Positions 50,639-63,112 of a DNA stretch of 64,000 nt are shown here, one piece after another; position 1 is the stretch's first letter, and each line of letters begins with the position of its first letter. The stretch comes from Pseudoscleropodium purum (taxonomy: Eukaryota > Streptophyta > Bryopsida > Hypnales > Brachytheciaceae): contig OZ017799.1 of NCBI GenBank assembly GCA_963969395.1, forward strand, positions 8,806,501-8,870,500, read 5' to 3'. The translations under genes were made by a program, and so were the position numbers. The notes beneath the pieces are model-generated. The model had not been told where the DNA came from, ran no database searches, and was given only the letters and a program-made list of their open reading frames with translations.

Positions 50639-51127
50639 TCACTTCGCCTGGTCTGCCTCTTTCACAAACGCTGACGCAGGAAAAGTCTTCCCCAGTCCCG
50701 TGAAGCTCTTAAAAAACAGATTCTTGGCATCAGTGTAGGAGATGTCCACAATGGACACCCACAGAAGCTCCTTGGCCTTTACGCCCGTGAGCTTCTTGAG
50801 CCGACCCTTCTCCACGTACGCCGTGACCTTGTCACTGTAGCTTACTTGCTTGCCGATCTGCTTGAACGTGTGCACGATGGCCTTCTTCTGCGTGATCCAC
50901 ACGTAGCCGGTCTCCTTGTTGAAGCCGCACTCCACCACGTCTTGGAGGGGGAGCAGACCGTCAGGGAGGCCGAACTCGGTCAGAAGCTCGACCGCTTGGG
51001 AGAGGGACTCCGGGCCGGTGGCGGTGTGGGTGATGACGCCCTCGGGGAGTTGGGAGAGGATGCCGCCGGAGGGGGTGCTCGGGGAGGCGACGACTACGCT
51101 CGGGGTGGAGGTCGTGGGGGTCGGCAT
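50639..51127 (-). CDS. DUF538 family protein
   Basis: Single exon, 162 residues from ATG 51127. The open frame runs upstream to 51304, but that part is a hydrophobic reading of the 5' flank begun by a non-ATG codon. After a Ser/Thr/Pro-rich N-terminus, residues 45-155 follow the plant DUF538 pattern: a helix leading to GLPDGLLPLQDVVECGFN (53-70), GYVWITQKK (74-82), VSYSDKVTAYVEKGRLKKL (95-113), TGVKAKELLWV (114-124) and a GLGKTFPASAF end (144-154). The fold is related to bactericidal/permeability-increasing lipid-binding proteins by published modelling; the cellular role is unsettled. No signal peptide is present, unlike many members, suggesting a cytosolic form. Confidence 0.93.
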   Translation of the reverse strand: MPTPTTSTPSVVVASPSTPSGGILSQLPEGVITHTATGPESLSQAVELLTEFGLPDGLLPLQDVVECGFNKETGYVWITQKKAIVHTFKQIGKQVSYSDKVTAYVEKGRLKKLTGVKAKELLWVSIVDISYTDAKNLFFKSFTGLGKTFPASAFVKEADQAK

Positions 51128-51224
51128 CGCTAATAAGCAAAAAAAAATAGCAAGCGCCTCAAGAAACTCCTGCTCTGCTGCTTGCAAAAACACCGGAAAA
51201 CAGAGGAAACACCACCTATGTGAG

Positions 51225-51590
51225 GAAAAACTCACGAAAAACACCGGAGAAGAGGCCAACACTAACAATATGAAAGAAAAGCTCTCAAGAACACCGGCAA
51301 ACACCGCCGATCACCAACAATGTGAATTGAAAGACTCTCAGAGACTCCGGAAATCACCGGCAAACACCGACAATGTAATCGAACGACTCACAAAAATACC
51401 GGCAAACACCAACTATGCACTTAATAAACTCACAGTAACACCGGCAAACACCGACAATGCGATCGAAAAACTCGCAATAACAATGAATAACACCGGAAAA
51501 CACCAATAATGTGATGGAAAACTCACAGAAACACCGACTATGTGATGATAAGCTCACAGAAACTCCAGTAACACTTGCTGAAGACCTACA
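51225..51590. repeat. Minisatellite immediately upstream of the DUF538 gene
   Basis: About seven diverged copies of a ~54-base unit centred on acaccggcaaacaccgacaa, followed by tgtgatcgaaaaactcacag. Unit cores occur near 51293, 51357, 51402, 51440, 51492 and 51532, the last ones shorter. The unit is close to a multiple of three, so both strands stay open across much of it (for example 50916-51509 plus, 51354-51557 minus). It covers the DUF538 5' UTR or proximal promoter. Confidence 0.85.
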
Positions 51591-52250
51591 ATGTGGTTGA
51601 AAACCTCACAGAACTTGGAAAACGAGAACAATGGTATACCTAGAATGTGATGTGCCAAGACTTGCGAGGCCTGCACTTTAGAAGGAGCTGGGGTACTCCA
51701 GGTCTGTACTACGTGGTTGCCTGTGACCTATAGTTGAACTAATTATTCACCAGCCTCCTGACATGTGTCCATAATTGAATTTCTTTTTAAATGAAGAACA
51801 TAAATGCGAATAGAGTCGCTGCGTACAAGTTACGTACATGATCCTCGTGAGTATTTCAGCTTTCACTGTTTGAAGCTTTGAAGTCTGGAGTGGAGAATTG
51901 GCGATGGGTCGTGCGAAAACACCAGCAAATTGCAACAACCAAGGTGTGTGTGTGCACCGACCTGCCGGCTTGAGAAGACTGCATTTATTTACATTGGAAG
52001 GAGATGGGTGTCTTGATCACTGGTGTACCGGATATTGACGTTATTAATCAGGTTTCTGACATGGGTACATGTTTGAATTTTTTTCTCAAGTGAGAAAATT
52101 AATGAGAGTGACTTCGCGGAGTAATGGAAGCTGGTGAGTAATTGAGAGTCACTGATTTGATCTATTGATCTATAAGCTTACACGGTTTCCACATAGACCA
52201 TACTCACCATACTTGGCAACTAAGGTTTTCCACATTTTATGGTAAGCTTA

Positions 52251-52551
52251 GGGGCGCTTCACACATGGGCCGACCAAGTCGAGAGGCCACGGGAGTTTAT
52301 GGCCAAACTTTAGGCGAGAGTCCAAAGAAATGGGCAATAAGTGGGCAATTTGATGGACTCTCGACCAAAGTTTGTCGTGAGGTCATTGCCACATAGGAGC
52401 TTGGGCTTCCATGTAGGTACTTTGGAGGGCGATGGACTTTGGATTGTGCTACCTTGTGTGAAGGATCGAGAAGCCAAACTTGGGGGTTTCTAAAATTTGA
52501 TTGGTGAAGGCCAACGGACTCTCAACCTTGGGCCCATGTGTGAAGCGGCCC
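52251..52551. mobile_element. Tourist-like MITE copy 2
   Basis: Starts ggggcgcttcacacatgggcc and ends ggcccatgtgtgaagcggccc, which are near-perfect terminal inverted repeats. TTA flanks both sides (52248-52250 and 52552-52554), as expected for PIF/Harbinger target duplication. Internal blocks (tccaaagaaatgggcaataa, acttgggggtttctaaaatt) match the copy at 15280-15550 in reverse orientation. No transposase. Confidence 0.9.
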
Positions 52552-54140
52552 TTAACTCAAATAAGCTTTGTTGAATTTCCTGATTTTCACATCCTTAAGA
52601 AAAGGGGTAGCTGGTGAATTGACAGGTCTCAAAAGACCGTAGCTTCTGATCTGCAACACCAAAAGTAACCAGGGCTAAAATATAACAATGCGATGTGCCC
52701 AAGCTTCAGAGATGGCTGGAGTTTTTGTTTTGTTTTTGACACAAATGAAACAGGATTTCATTGCCGAAGCTTCGAGTTTGAGCTGCAACTCGGAGACGAG
52801 TGACTCCGTTACCTTAACGTTAGTGCATCTGTGTTTGTGGGACAGTGACATTCTACTACTGTACCCAAAAACACTTATTAGCCAGTGAGGCTTCTGACAA
52901 GTTTACAGGAGTCCATTTTTTAAAATCAAACGGAAATCAAACGGAGGTGACCTGCCTTGACTAACGTGGTGAGTAATTGAGCTTCACCATTTATTTGAAT
53001 GCTATGGTAGGAGGTCCTAAAATGGAGCAGTCATTAAAAATCACACATAGAGCCATGCATAAAATGAGCATTTGGTTACTTAAATGGACTGCGCTTTTTT
53101 CATTTACAAAAAGTGTGACTCCAAATGCTCACTTTGGATGATACACAACAGTGGTGGTTTTAAAGGACTGTTATGCACACTTCAAGAATTATGTTGAGGT
53201 CTATGACCAGAAATAGTCACCTATGCACCGTTTGGTTTGAAAAATCATAACTAATTCATTTAAAGTTGGAAAATTACAATTTCAGTTGCTATTCATTTCT
53301 ATTTCACTATTCATTTCTATTCCACTTGTCTATCTACCAAAAATAAAATAAAAATCATTGGTTAGATCCTCTGACCTACAGACCTGATTTTCTCCTTAAA
53401 TGCTCCATTTCAGGACTTCCTACCATACAGAGTGGGCTGGCTCGTGGAATCAATTCAACTACTTCTCATCACATTTTTTTGTCAACTACTGCACACATCA
53501 TTTTTTTAATTTTTTAAACACATGGACCATTTCCATTGCAAAAGCGAAAACGCACATGTCATTATTCAGAAACCCTCCGAGACTCTGTCTCATTTGTTTC
53601 AAAAATAAAAAAATAAAAAGCCCTCCATCTCACTGCTACTGTGCTGCACCTAGAATCTGAATCCACCATAATGAATGCACGAAATGGTTGGCGGAAGTTT
53701 TGTATTCCACCACTTGGGGTTGCTCCATGGCTGTTGAGACAGACATAAAGTCTCTTCACCTAAAACCATTCACGTAAGCATTTAAGCAGGGTTACTCCTG
53801 TTCTTATGTTGTCTAAAAAATTTCTTGAATCTTGTTGGGAATCGAAAGTGGATTCTAGATTCTCTTGAAATGCCAATTTTTTGGACACCAAAATAGCAAA
53901 CAATAGATTTCGGAAACTCCTCAAAAGAGAAAAACAAGAGTATAAAGTTGTTGGAAATTTGAAAAGTTGTTCCCCTTGTGGGCTCGCCAAGGACCTCGTC
54001 CTCTAATTCTTTGTATTGTTTCCCTTATCAAAGGAAATGGTCCATATGTTTCAAGAAAGAAAAAAAAAACTCCTCAAAAGATGTAAAAAGGCAAGAGAAG
54101 AGGCAAGACTCCTGTAGGGGTCTATCAGTTTTCAATGGAT

Positions 54141-54357
54141 TACCGTTTCACCCTTGAATGCCGAGGCGGACGTTTTGTGTCCAATAGATGAGACAAAAGT
54201 ACAACTATTCATCCTCAAAATTTATTTTGGAAAGGGAAGATCTCCTATAATAGTTTGACTTGCAATGACTATTTTGCAATTTTGGAGGCTAGTAATTCAC
54301 ACAACAATAGAAAAGGATGATTTTGAGGGTCACTCCTTTTGGCATTTAAGGGTTAAG
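54141..54357. repeat. Dispersed element copy 2 (partner inverted at 11100-11328)
   Basis: Reverse-complement partner of 11100-11328. Its own two ends are related inverted sequences: cacccttgaatgcc at the left and ggcatttaagggttaa at the right. This supports a small DNA transposon with degenerate terminal repeats rather than a random duplication. Confidence 0.75.
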
Positions 54358-56865
54358 GTAATGTATTTACATATATTTGTGATTATCGGTGGATTCAATC
54401 TCGTATCAAATGACATCAAAATTTACGCTTGAACTGAATTACGTGGAGTTTCTCTGTCTTGTAAGTATATCATTAACTTCCATTTGGTAGTAGCCAACTG
54501 AAGTTAAGTTACCAACTCTAGATCACTGAAATCCCTGCTTCTGCTCCGATTTATTACTGCTCAGTGCAGCACATGATTCAACGAAAAATTACAGCAAGTT
54601 CTTGCTAAACCCTGACGGACTGTGTGACCAGTGCTCAACAGCCAATGATAGAGTGACAAGTGTGTGGGAATGGAAGGTTTGGCAAGCATGTGGCAGTGAC
54701 TGATAGTGTGACAAGTATGTAGGATATTCTGCAATGTCATTTTAGAAATCATTTGGGTTTTTAAACCTTAGAAGGATGCTTGGGATGTATGTTGTCTGAT
54801 GGATGACTTCACCTCAAAATTAGTAGGGGTTAGGAGGCTTGAACTCATCGACCGGGCATTAAAAGTGAACATGACTCATAGGTACATTTTGCTTTCTTCA
54901 ACATACCAACTATGCACATTTTAGGAGGTGGTCATTTACGTGACTACAAATGATCACTTTTTCTAATTTCAAATATTTGTAACTAACTCCACAAAGCTAA
55001 AAAAAAAAACATGGAACAACTTGGGTTAGATGCCAATTCCACTTACCTTTCGAGGAAAATTTATTAGAAAATATTTCAAGAAATTTCATCTCCCCCCAAA
55101 TCACTTTCAAGCCTTAAATGTTTGGTTTATGGACCTACTACCTTATAGGATAGAAAAAAAATGTTTTTTTCATTCATTTTCATTTTTGCTTGTGTAAATT
55201 TTTGAGAATATTATTGCAAATTCCTTCATTATGGTATTATTGACTTTTCTAAAGAAGAAGATGCTTAACCCCTTATGATCCACAAGACCATTTCCTAGAC
55301 ATTGTCCTTCTTTTATGAATCCACTTTCAATTTATGACATTTTGTAATTAAAAAATTATTTCTAGAAAATAGAGTGCATTATAAATCTAATGGCAGTAGT
55401 TTCATTGAATTTTGAGTTAACCTCCACCTTGTAGAAATTTTCAAAGTTAAGTGGTGTAGTATAGTTTACAATTCATTTTCAAAAGTTTAGTTTGGATAAG
55501 GACTAAAAAGTTACACAACCAATGTGATTCATGTTCACCTCCAAAAGGTCGGATGTGAGGAGTTCAAAGAGAAGACAAATGTCCCATTCTTTTTTTCTTA
55601 CAAACACTACTTGCATTTGAGTGACCACCAAGTATTGCAAGCTCGACCATAAATTGAAAAATGCATTAGAAGAGATTTGAAGACTTTAGAAGACTACAAG
55701 ATAGTTCTTAGATTATGAGAACTTTGGGAACTTTGCCACATTTGTAGTCTAACATGGCTAAGTCCCTACCACTTTAGATATTAATATTTAATATTAAAAT
55801 TTTTTAAGTTAAATTTAAAAAAATTTAAATTAAATTTATTAAATATTAAATATTCTTATATCAATATTGTAGTTTCCTAGAAGGAAAATAGACTTGAAAA
55901 TGGCCCTCCCTTATTTTCAAATCTCTTCTAGTATTTGGAATGTTTGAAATTTTACATGTACATATTCAACTCTCTTATCTTTCATTGAGTAAAAAAGGGC
56001 ATCATTCAAAGTATCCTCTCCAAAACATGCTCTTTCAACATGTGCTACCTTGCATTTCCATTGACCCAAATTAAACTTCAAATTTAAATACCTCCTAAAC
56101 CATGTAGTCAAATAATCTAAAAAATTTCAAGGAGTTCACACTCAATGTGAAATTGAAGATCCTACAATAACATTTTATCCAATCTCAAGAAGAAAAAAAT
56201 CCTCAAATTTGTGGTAGTATTGTCTTGTTTTGATAAACACACTCTTTGGGTCATTATGAGTTTATCTATAGATCACCCTTGTTAGTAGTGTACTTTAGCC
56301 ATTTCTTGCTATTTATTTTTTATGTGAATTTTAGCTATAAAAATGATATTTCTGAATTTGAATCTAACTAATGAAATAAAGCTTGTCAAGTTCAATTTCT
56401 ACTCCAATTAGAAATTTTAAAAATTCATAAATTTAAATATTTGATGGCATTAAGAACTTAGCTTATAACCATAGGTTGCTGATTTTTCTAATTTTAAATT
56501 GACACAATAACTTTGGTTTATATTCTGATGCTACACACAATTATATACATCTATGATGTAATTTTCAGATTTTTTGAGTATATTAGTTATATAATATGAA
56601 TTTTCTTCATTTTTTAAAAGTTTTTCACAATAATTTCAATATTTTCCAAAAGAATTTGAAATGTTTACAACTTGTATCAAACATATAAATTCATCTTTGA
56701 AAAATAAATATAAATATAAATATTTTCATTCATATCTAGTTGCAAAATGACAATAATGCAAACAAAGTAATGGATACAAAAGCTTGAAATCTATGGTTAT
56801 GGGTTTGCCCTTTGAGGGTTAACCTTTGAAGGATGTTGTAGACTCAAAAGTGTACAACAGATGAA

Positions 56866-56975
56866 TTCATTGCTCATTGTAGAAACAAAGAATCTACTTG
56901 TTGATTCAATAATCAAAGTATTTTAGTGACTACGGTCGTAAGGGATCACATCCTTCAAAGGATTAATTTCCTTCA
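56866..56975. repeat. Dispersed repeat family, copy 3 of 3
   Basis: Matches 15775-15882 and 46972-47072: ttcattgctcattgtagaaa, caaagaatctac, ttgattcaataatcaaag, tgactacggtc and a closing catccttcaaaggattaatt. About 50 bases upstream (56815-56838) an inverted-looking partner of the closing block, gggttaacctttgaaggatg, suggests that this copy keeps both termini. Confidence 0.7.
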
Positions 56976-57815
56976 TTTTGAATAGTGCTGAAAGCAATCT
57001 CTAACGTCTTTAATAGGGTCACACTATGGCAACCAATGAAATATGAAAAAATTCATTTATTCATCCAAATTCAAGAGATCCTATTTGAAGACTAAATTTG
57101 TAGTGATATCTTTTCAAAATTCTTCCATTGAAAAGTATATCACCAATATTCCTCTAAAAATATTATTTTTTATTTATTTTTTACTATTTTTTGTCTTTAA
57201 AAGGAAATCATGTAAACGAACATTTGTCCAAGCCTTTCAATTAAGCCCTTGAGAATAGTTGACATTGTTTTACTATTGGAAATGTTATTTAAAACATTAT
57301 TATCGAGTGCATGGAAAGTGTCTTTTGAAAATAATTTAGTTGATTGAAAAATGGTTTGCTAGATCAATTTGTTTAACATTACGTATTTGATAAATACAAA
57401 ATATACTTCTATGAGTCCATTTACAATAGTAAATTTATTTCCTTGCTAAATAATTTTTAAAATTTTGGAGATGTTTGTATTCATTAACCACAACTTTACA
57501 AAGTCCTACGTGATTGATTTTCTCAATTTTGATGAACATTATTTGAAGGCAACTTATTTATTTGCCATATATTGTTGGATATGCTTTTAGATAGGTACCC
57601 TAGATCTAGTATGTATGCCTGTTTTTTTTCCTCTCTTCTTGACCATTGCAAAAGCTTTTATTTTAATATGCATGCCTCTTACATAGTTGTATGAGGATCA
57701 CAATATTGATTGGTTCAACATTAGTTTCATAAACATTAAAGGATTTGGGGGGACTAGGAGGACTACTTTAGGGCCATTTCCATTGTTGTTCCCCTAATAA
57801 CTAGGGAATGGCCAT

Positions 57816-57841
57816 TTATATATATATATATATATATATAC
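57816..57841. repeat. (TA)n microsatellite
   Basis: A run of about 12-13 TA dinucleotides, followed by a short poly-T tract. Confidence 0.95.
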
Positions 57842-58642
57842 AATTTTTTTTTTTGAAAAATTATAAAATGAAAACAAAAAAGTTGAAATTTTTTTAATGA
57901 CGTAGCAATTGCTATGCCATGTCATGTAGTAAGTGTAGCAAGTTTCTAGGGTCTGAAAACGTCATAGAACTCGCAACCCTCCAATGTAGATGAAAAGTTT
58001 CTAATGCATATACAATTTCACCACTTGGATTAATTTGACATTACAATTACAAATAGAAACATAGTCTAAAATGTCATATGTAGATTAAAAAAACTATTCA
58101 TGAGAAAACCTATTGATGGCAACTTAGACCACCTAAATGTCTTTTCAATTCATCAATGTATGAATAGGTTCATTCTTTGTTTCAACACTTTCTTTGAAAG
58201 TCATTCTTCTTCACATAATTTTCTGTAAATGACAACCTTTCATATTAATCAATGACATCGTGCACATGCAATTATGCAAATTTCCATTCAATCAAAAAAA
58301 TTCCAATTGCCAAAATATGAGATGCACAAGCCGTTTTTTCCTTTTGATTCCTAGTACAGGTATATTTCCTTTGCTGACTAGGACACGTATCGATCTTACT
58401 TACTAAAATTATGCAAAGCTTTCCCATTATAAACTGAAAATCGCCGATGTAATTGAAACTTCCTTCACTGCAACATTGAACCAATCTCATCATAAACCAT
58501 GCCTGCACAACTCATCCTTGATCGAGATTACAAAAAGGCCATGTTCGACTAAAACTCCTCTCAATACAGCTTCCGGCACAGAAGAGAAACGCAACGGAGG
58601 TCTAGGCTGTCATTCAATAAACACAGAAATCTACAACAGAAA

Positions 58643-61600
58643 CTAAATAACCTGCAGGCCAGACATGCTCACAGGAATATTGGAATCGTGCTCTATCAGA
58701 ACTATGTGCTGATCTTCCACAACGATCTCCTTGCAAATAATACCAATTAAGCAATGTCGATTTGCCTGGGCATGGGTATTATTTGCAAAGACGTCGTTGC
58801 AAATTGACACTGCTTCATTAGGACTAAAATTACGTTTACAAAGCAGGCAAATGCTCAGAAATGAAGCAATGAGCGACCATTACCTGCACCTTCGTCAGCT
58901 CTTCGCAAACTGAAATAGAAAAATGGGCAAGTACAAATACGTCCATTATGCTGAAATTACAAAGAATCAAGCCAAATAGTCCTCTACCAAACCTCTCTAA
59001 GGACATTCCAAAACCACCATTCTAAATGTGATACAAAACCTGTCATGGCAGAAACACCACATCCTACCAAGAGCTACCTTAATAATTCAGAAACGCGAAC
59101 TCCAAATGATGATCAACCCACTACATGCCAATTTGTGAAGAGATTTGACACTGGATTCATATGCCGAGAGGAACTCGATTTTTGAAGCAAAGAGGAGGGA
59201 CAAGTGGAAGAGAAGAATTAATCCATCACGAGATGTCAAGCAAACATGAAGCCTGCTGCTGCTGCTGTTTGGCAAGCTCTCCTTTGAGCTGCGCTATGGT
59301 TGCCTCCCGACTCTCCACAGCTGACCGCACACGTTCGGAGACTTGATCAATTTCCCGAGCCTGCAACAATGGTCCCCATGGCGAACAAGAGTGGCGATGA
59401 ATTCGGAAGCAGGGCGAAGAAGACAGCGGTAAGCTTACCAAGATTGAAGTGAAACCCTAAATCAAAGCACGGTGGGAAGCTAATACCACTGCAAAACACT
59501 GACACTTCTACTGGTGTACCGCCAAGATACAGGAAAGCTCGAGTAGTATTACCAAATGGGTTGAGCGTGATTTTAAACCCTTTAAAGACCATGGATTCCT
59601 AGTTTTAAGAAAACCGTTTTGGTTGATCATACTTTGGGAAGTAGAATGTGAACAGGATGTTTTTTTGATATTACTAGAATGAGTGAAGAACATTGCATGT
59701 GTTGGTTAAAAGAAGTAAGTTTTTGAAACAAGTAATAATCTTCTATGAATCTTTTAAAATTCTTTTAAAAAACGTGAGACCAGATTTATGGCTTCTTGGT
59801 CTTTAAAGGGTTAATGCTGTTTACAGGATCGCCCATTCCAAAACTACAGAGGCTTAGAGACGAAAATTGTCAAAACAGAGATGAGGATTATCCTGATTTG
59901 AGAAAAGTATCAAATCAAAAGCAAGAGCAGAAGTGATTTTTGGAAAAATTATCAAATGAAAAAGTAGTGACAAGATAAAGACGAAAAAAAAACGTGGGTC
60001 TCAACAAGTTGTACCTTTTGCATCTTGTAGCTCTGCAATTCCAGTGCATGTTTCTTGCTCAAGTCCTCCTTCACTCGTTCCAGTTCGTCCTTCTCTCTCT
60101 TCAGTCTTGCTTCTGCAAGTCGAAGTGCGTTAGCAACTGGTCACAAAATCCGAAACCGAACTATTTCATGGAGGTGGGAGGAAGCTCTTACTTAGATCTC
60201 GTACTTGGTCCTCGTACACAGCTATGATTTTGTCCATCTTTGAGTTACTTTCTTCGTCCTGCACGTGTCCATCACCGCAACCATTGCACACTTCGTCACT
60301 TTCAAATTGGGTCTCAAGCCTGCCGATTAGCTCAAGAATTCTCACATAGTATTCTGATGACATTTTGGTGATTTTTACACACAACTTATAAGGCTATCAG
60401 CCGCTGGTTATCTGAAGCTCCATTGATGAGTGTTGTCTTCCCTGGTGGCAGGAGCTGATGAATTGATTAAACGAGAGCATATGAGCAGTAGCGGTTCTCA
60501 CCTGATCAACAAGTCGTGAAACTCATGATTGAGCTCAAAAAAAGAACAGGATTAGAGAAGACGGGCGAATGCCTTTCTTGCCTTCTTGATACTCAATTCT
60601 CGGGAGTGGGATATTTGTTTTTTCAAACCCACAAGCTCTGCCTCCAAATCCTTCACTTTAGATTCAGCGTCCTCGGCTTTTCGGAGACTCAGAACATAGA
60701 TCACCTGGGCCTGATCTGGACATTGGCTAATCAGTCCATAATACAAATGCATCTCTAAGCATCTACCTTGAACCCACTTCCACAATAGCCGAATGAAACT
60801 GTCGTAACATTCTTTGAAGCATTATTTGGAGGGGAAATACTTCTACAGTGGTATAGTAAGTGGAATCATTCCTTCAACTCTTCAGGCATCTCAAATTCTC
60901 AATATACCGGTACTTTTCCGTAACTGCCCGCACTGCCGGTAGTAGTAGAAAACAATGTCTAAATCAAGCCTTCCTAAGCAACCAAACATTTCCAAATCAA
61001 CACAACTCTGATAATTCCTGTCCAAATCAAGCTGTCCAAAGCAACAAAACATGTTGATTTGGACAATGTTTTCTACCAATGGTGGTGGCGATGGTGCTTA
61101 CTTTGCCGAGCTCTGCGCGATGCCGCTCCTCTGTTGCAGCGACAGTGGCAACTTGTTCTGACCTGACAGCCTCCAGTTGCTCGCATTTCTCGTTTTCACA
61201 TTGTCGCAGCTTGGCAGCAAATGCATAGGCTTGTGCCTGGAGCTCCTGCACTCCCAAATTGTCCAACTCCATTACCATTCTGAGCCCTAAACCGTAATCT
61301 GCATGACCAAATTGCTTGCAGTGAGTGTTTGAGACAGCTTTCACTGAGACCATGGTTGAGACATTCTTGCATTTTTTGAAACGAATTGTTTTCTGAGGCA
61401 ATTGAAGACTGAAATGTTTGGTTGAAGGACCAACTGGCCTGCTGATGGAGAGTGATCCGATGGGAGAGCTGAGCCTCCAGCGCACAAATCTTCTCCGACT
61501 GATGCTCAGTGCGCGCCTCCAGCTTCTTCTTCTGCACGCGGTGCTCTTTCACCAGATTCTCGATCTGCTGGGACTTCCCTCGTTGATTCGCAATCAGCTT

Positions 61601-62283
61601 CTGAATCTCTTCTTTCTTCTTCTGCAAAGGGGATCATAGTTGGGACCAACCCTACACCTAAACCTATCTTCAATGGAGCTTACTTCTGTAAAAATGGTAG
61701 GCATGGAACGCATGGTCATACCTCATTCTCTTGTCGTTCATTTGACGTTATGATGTCTATTCGAGACACTTGATTGAGCAGAATTGAACTGGATTATGCC
61801 CAGCAGCGTGAAAGTGGAGCCTCGGTACGGAAACAACATTTTTGAGAGCCTTGCATGAATAGAATTATGCCCAGCAGCGTGAAAGTAGAGCCTCATAAAT
61901 GGAAATAACATTTTTGAGACCCTTGATTGAGCAGGATTGAAGAGGAGTATGCCCGGTAACACGAAAGCATAATCTCATTATGGAAATAACATCCTTACTA
62001 TCACGTTCCCTAACTTAGTCCATGATCTCACCATATGCTTGGTTACCTGCAGCTCCATCTTGAACTGCAGCCGAAGGTGCTGCATGGTAAAGCTCTCCTG
62101 CGGATGAATCGCCTCTAACAGGGTTCCATCATCCAGATCCTTCACAGGACCGCTTGCATCGTGTGTCGTGGAGGCAACGTGGGTGCCTCGAACTTGGGCT
62201 CGCAGCACGCGCACCGATTCTTTCAGTTCGGCATACCGTTTCTGAGAGCCTTCAGGTGTGTCTATCTTCGGGGCGGAACCCAT
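58643..62283 (-). CDS. Coiled-coil protein of unknown function, with two possible 3' ends
   Basis: Exons: 62283-62050, 61621-61435, 61298-61102, 60704-60593, 60353-60192, 60112-60015, 59360-59246, 58909-58884 and 58729-58643; phases agree at all joins and give 405 residues. If exon seven is read through, translation stops at 59226 after QQQQQ-ASCLLDIS, giving 374 residues. Most of the protein is charged heptad-rich coiled coil rich in Lys, Glu and Gln, with a short Cys pair (CNGC) near the middle. The segment KVIYVLSLRKAEDAESKVK slightly resembles animal FAM184 coiled-coil proteins, but this may be chance. The start ATG 62283 is preferred because a strong acceptor (tttttcag) precedes it and cuts off the ATG at 62346. 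Junctions 2 (gttggt donor), 4-5 and 7-8 (gtttgc donor) are the weakest. Confidence 0.7.
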
Positions 62284-63112
62284 TTTTCTTAACTTCGTTG
62301 TCAGTTCCAACTTCTGGACACACCAACAATTCTGAAAAACATGCATAACATCGCAACAATCATACGTAACACTCTAGAGAACCCTTGTGAGAATCCTTGA
62401 AATTCGGATGGAAAGGAGAGATTCTCGATTCAAGATGCTCATCTTCGCTTATCAGTGTCACAGCTTTAGTTTTGATTGAATTTTCTCTGAATAATTTAGT
62501 TGGCTCTGTTCTGAAAAGGAGACATGCCTCTGTTAAGGAATTTTATGTTACAGAAGACGCTTTGGGTTTTCGACAAGCTATAAGTTATTGGTCTCCATAC
62601 ATGTACCGGTAATAACTCAGGTGCGAGGGTTTTTGACAGTTAGGTGACGAGCGGTTAAGCTGGGTAGGACCCATGGCGAATTAAAACGTAACAGCAACGG
62701 GTCGATTACTAAAGTTTACTCATAATCATCCAGGAGTCTCAATGAGGGAAGCAATTATTCCTTACTTTTTATACTAAACTGCCTCAGGATTCTACTTTCA
62801 AAAAGCAGCACGTTTGCGCCAGACATCTACGAGACGCCACCAGCACCAAGCATTCATCGGCGTGGCACGGCGAACCAAGGATGAAATTCCAAGGCTGGAG
62901 CCCTAAACAATGGTCAATTCACTCTGTGTACCGACCATCTGGTAAGCGGAACGATCTCTCCAATCTCCAATTTGAGTGTCGAATGCAATCGCGAGTACTT
63001 CTATTCTGACACCCTTCATCAATTCCAAAACTTAGGATTTCCCTTTGCTTGCTAAGAATTTAGTAAAAGCCATAACTAAAAGAACAGTCTAAATTCCTGT
63101 GTTTCCTATCAT
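62284..63112. other. Intergenic DNA between transketolase and the coiled-coil gene
   Basis: Contains the probable 5' UTR exon of the coiled-coil gene near 62332-62420 and the transketolase 3' UTR near 63000-63112. Both genes are on the minus strand. Nothing else recognised. Confidence 0.5.

Larger units (their letters stand above)
51591..58642. other. Seven-kilobase gene-free region
   Basis: No frame on either strand looks like protein. Recognised contents are a Tourist-like MITE (52251-52551), a dispersed element (54141-54357), a third copy of a short repeat (56866-56975) and an AT microsatellite (57816-57841). A block at about 54655-54750 resembles 19275-19335 (gacaagtatgtaggatattc..aatgtcat). 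The rest is AT-rich, most extreme at 55780-55870 and 56560-56760. Confidence 0.6.

Noticed and set aside
50846..51509. Plus-strand frames over DUF538 and its minisatellite
   Set aside because: They come from antisense GC-rich coding sequence and from a repeat unit near a multiple of three, with no conserved motif.
51225..51590. CRISPR-like array
   Set aside because: The units are degenerate along their whole length, with no constant repeat and unique spacers, and the genome is a plant.
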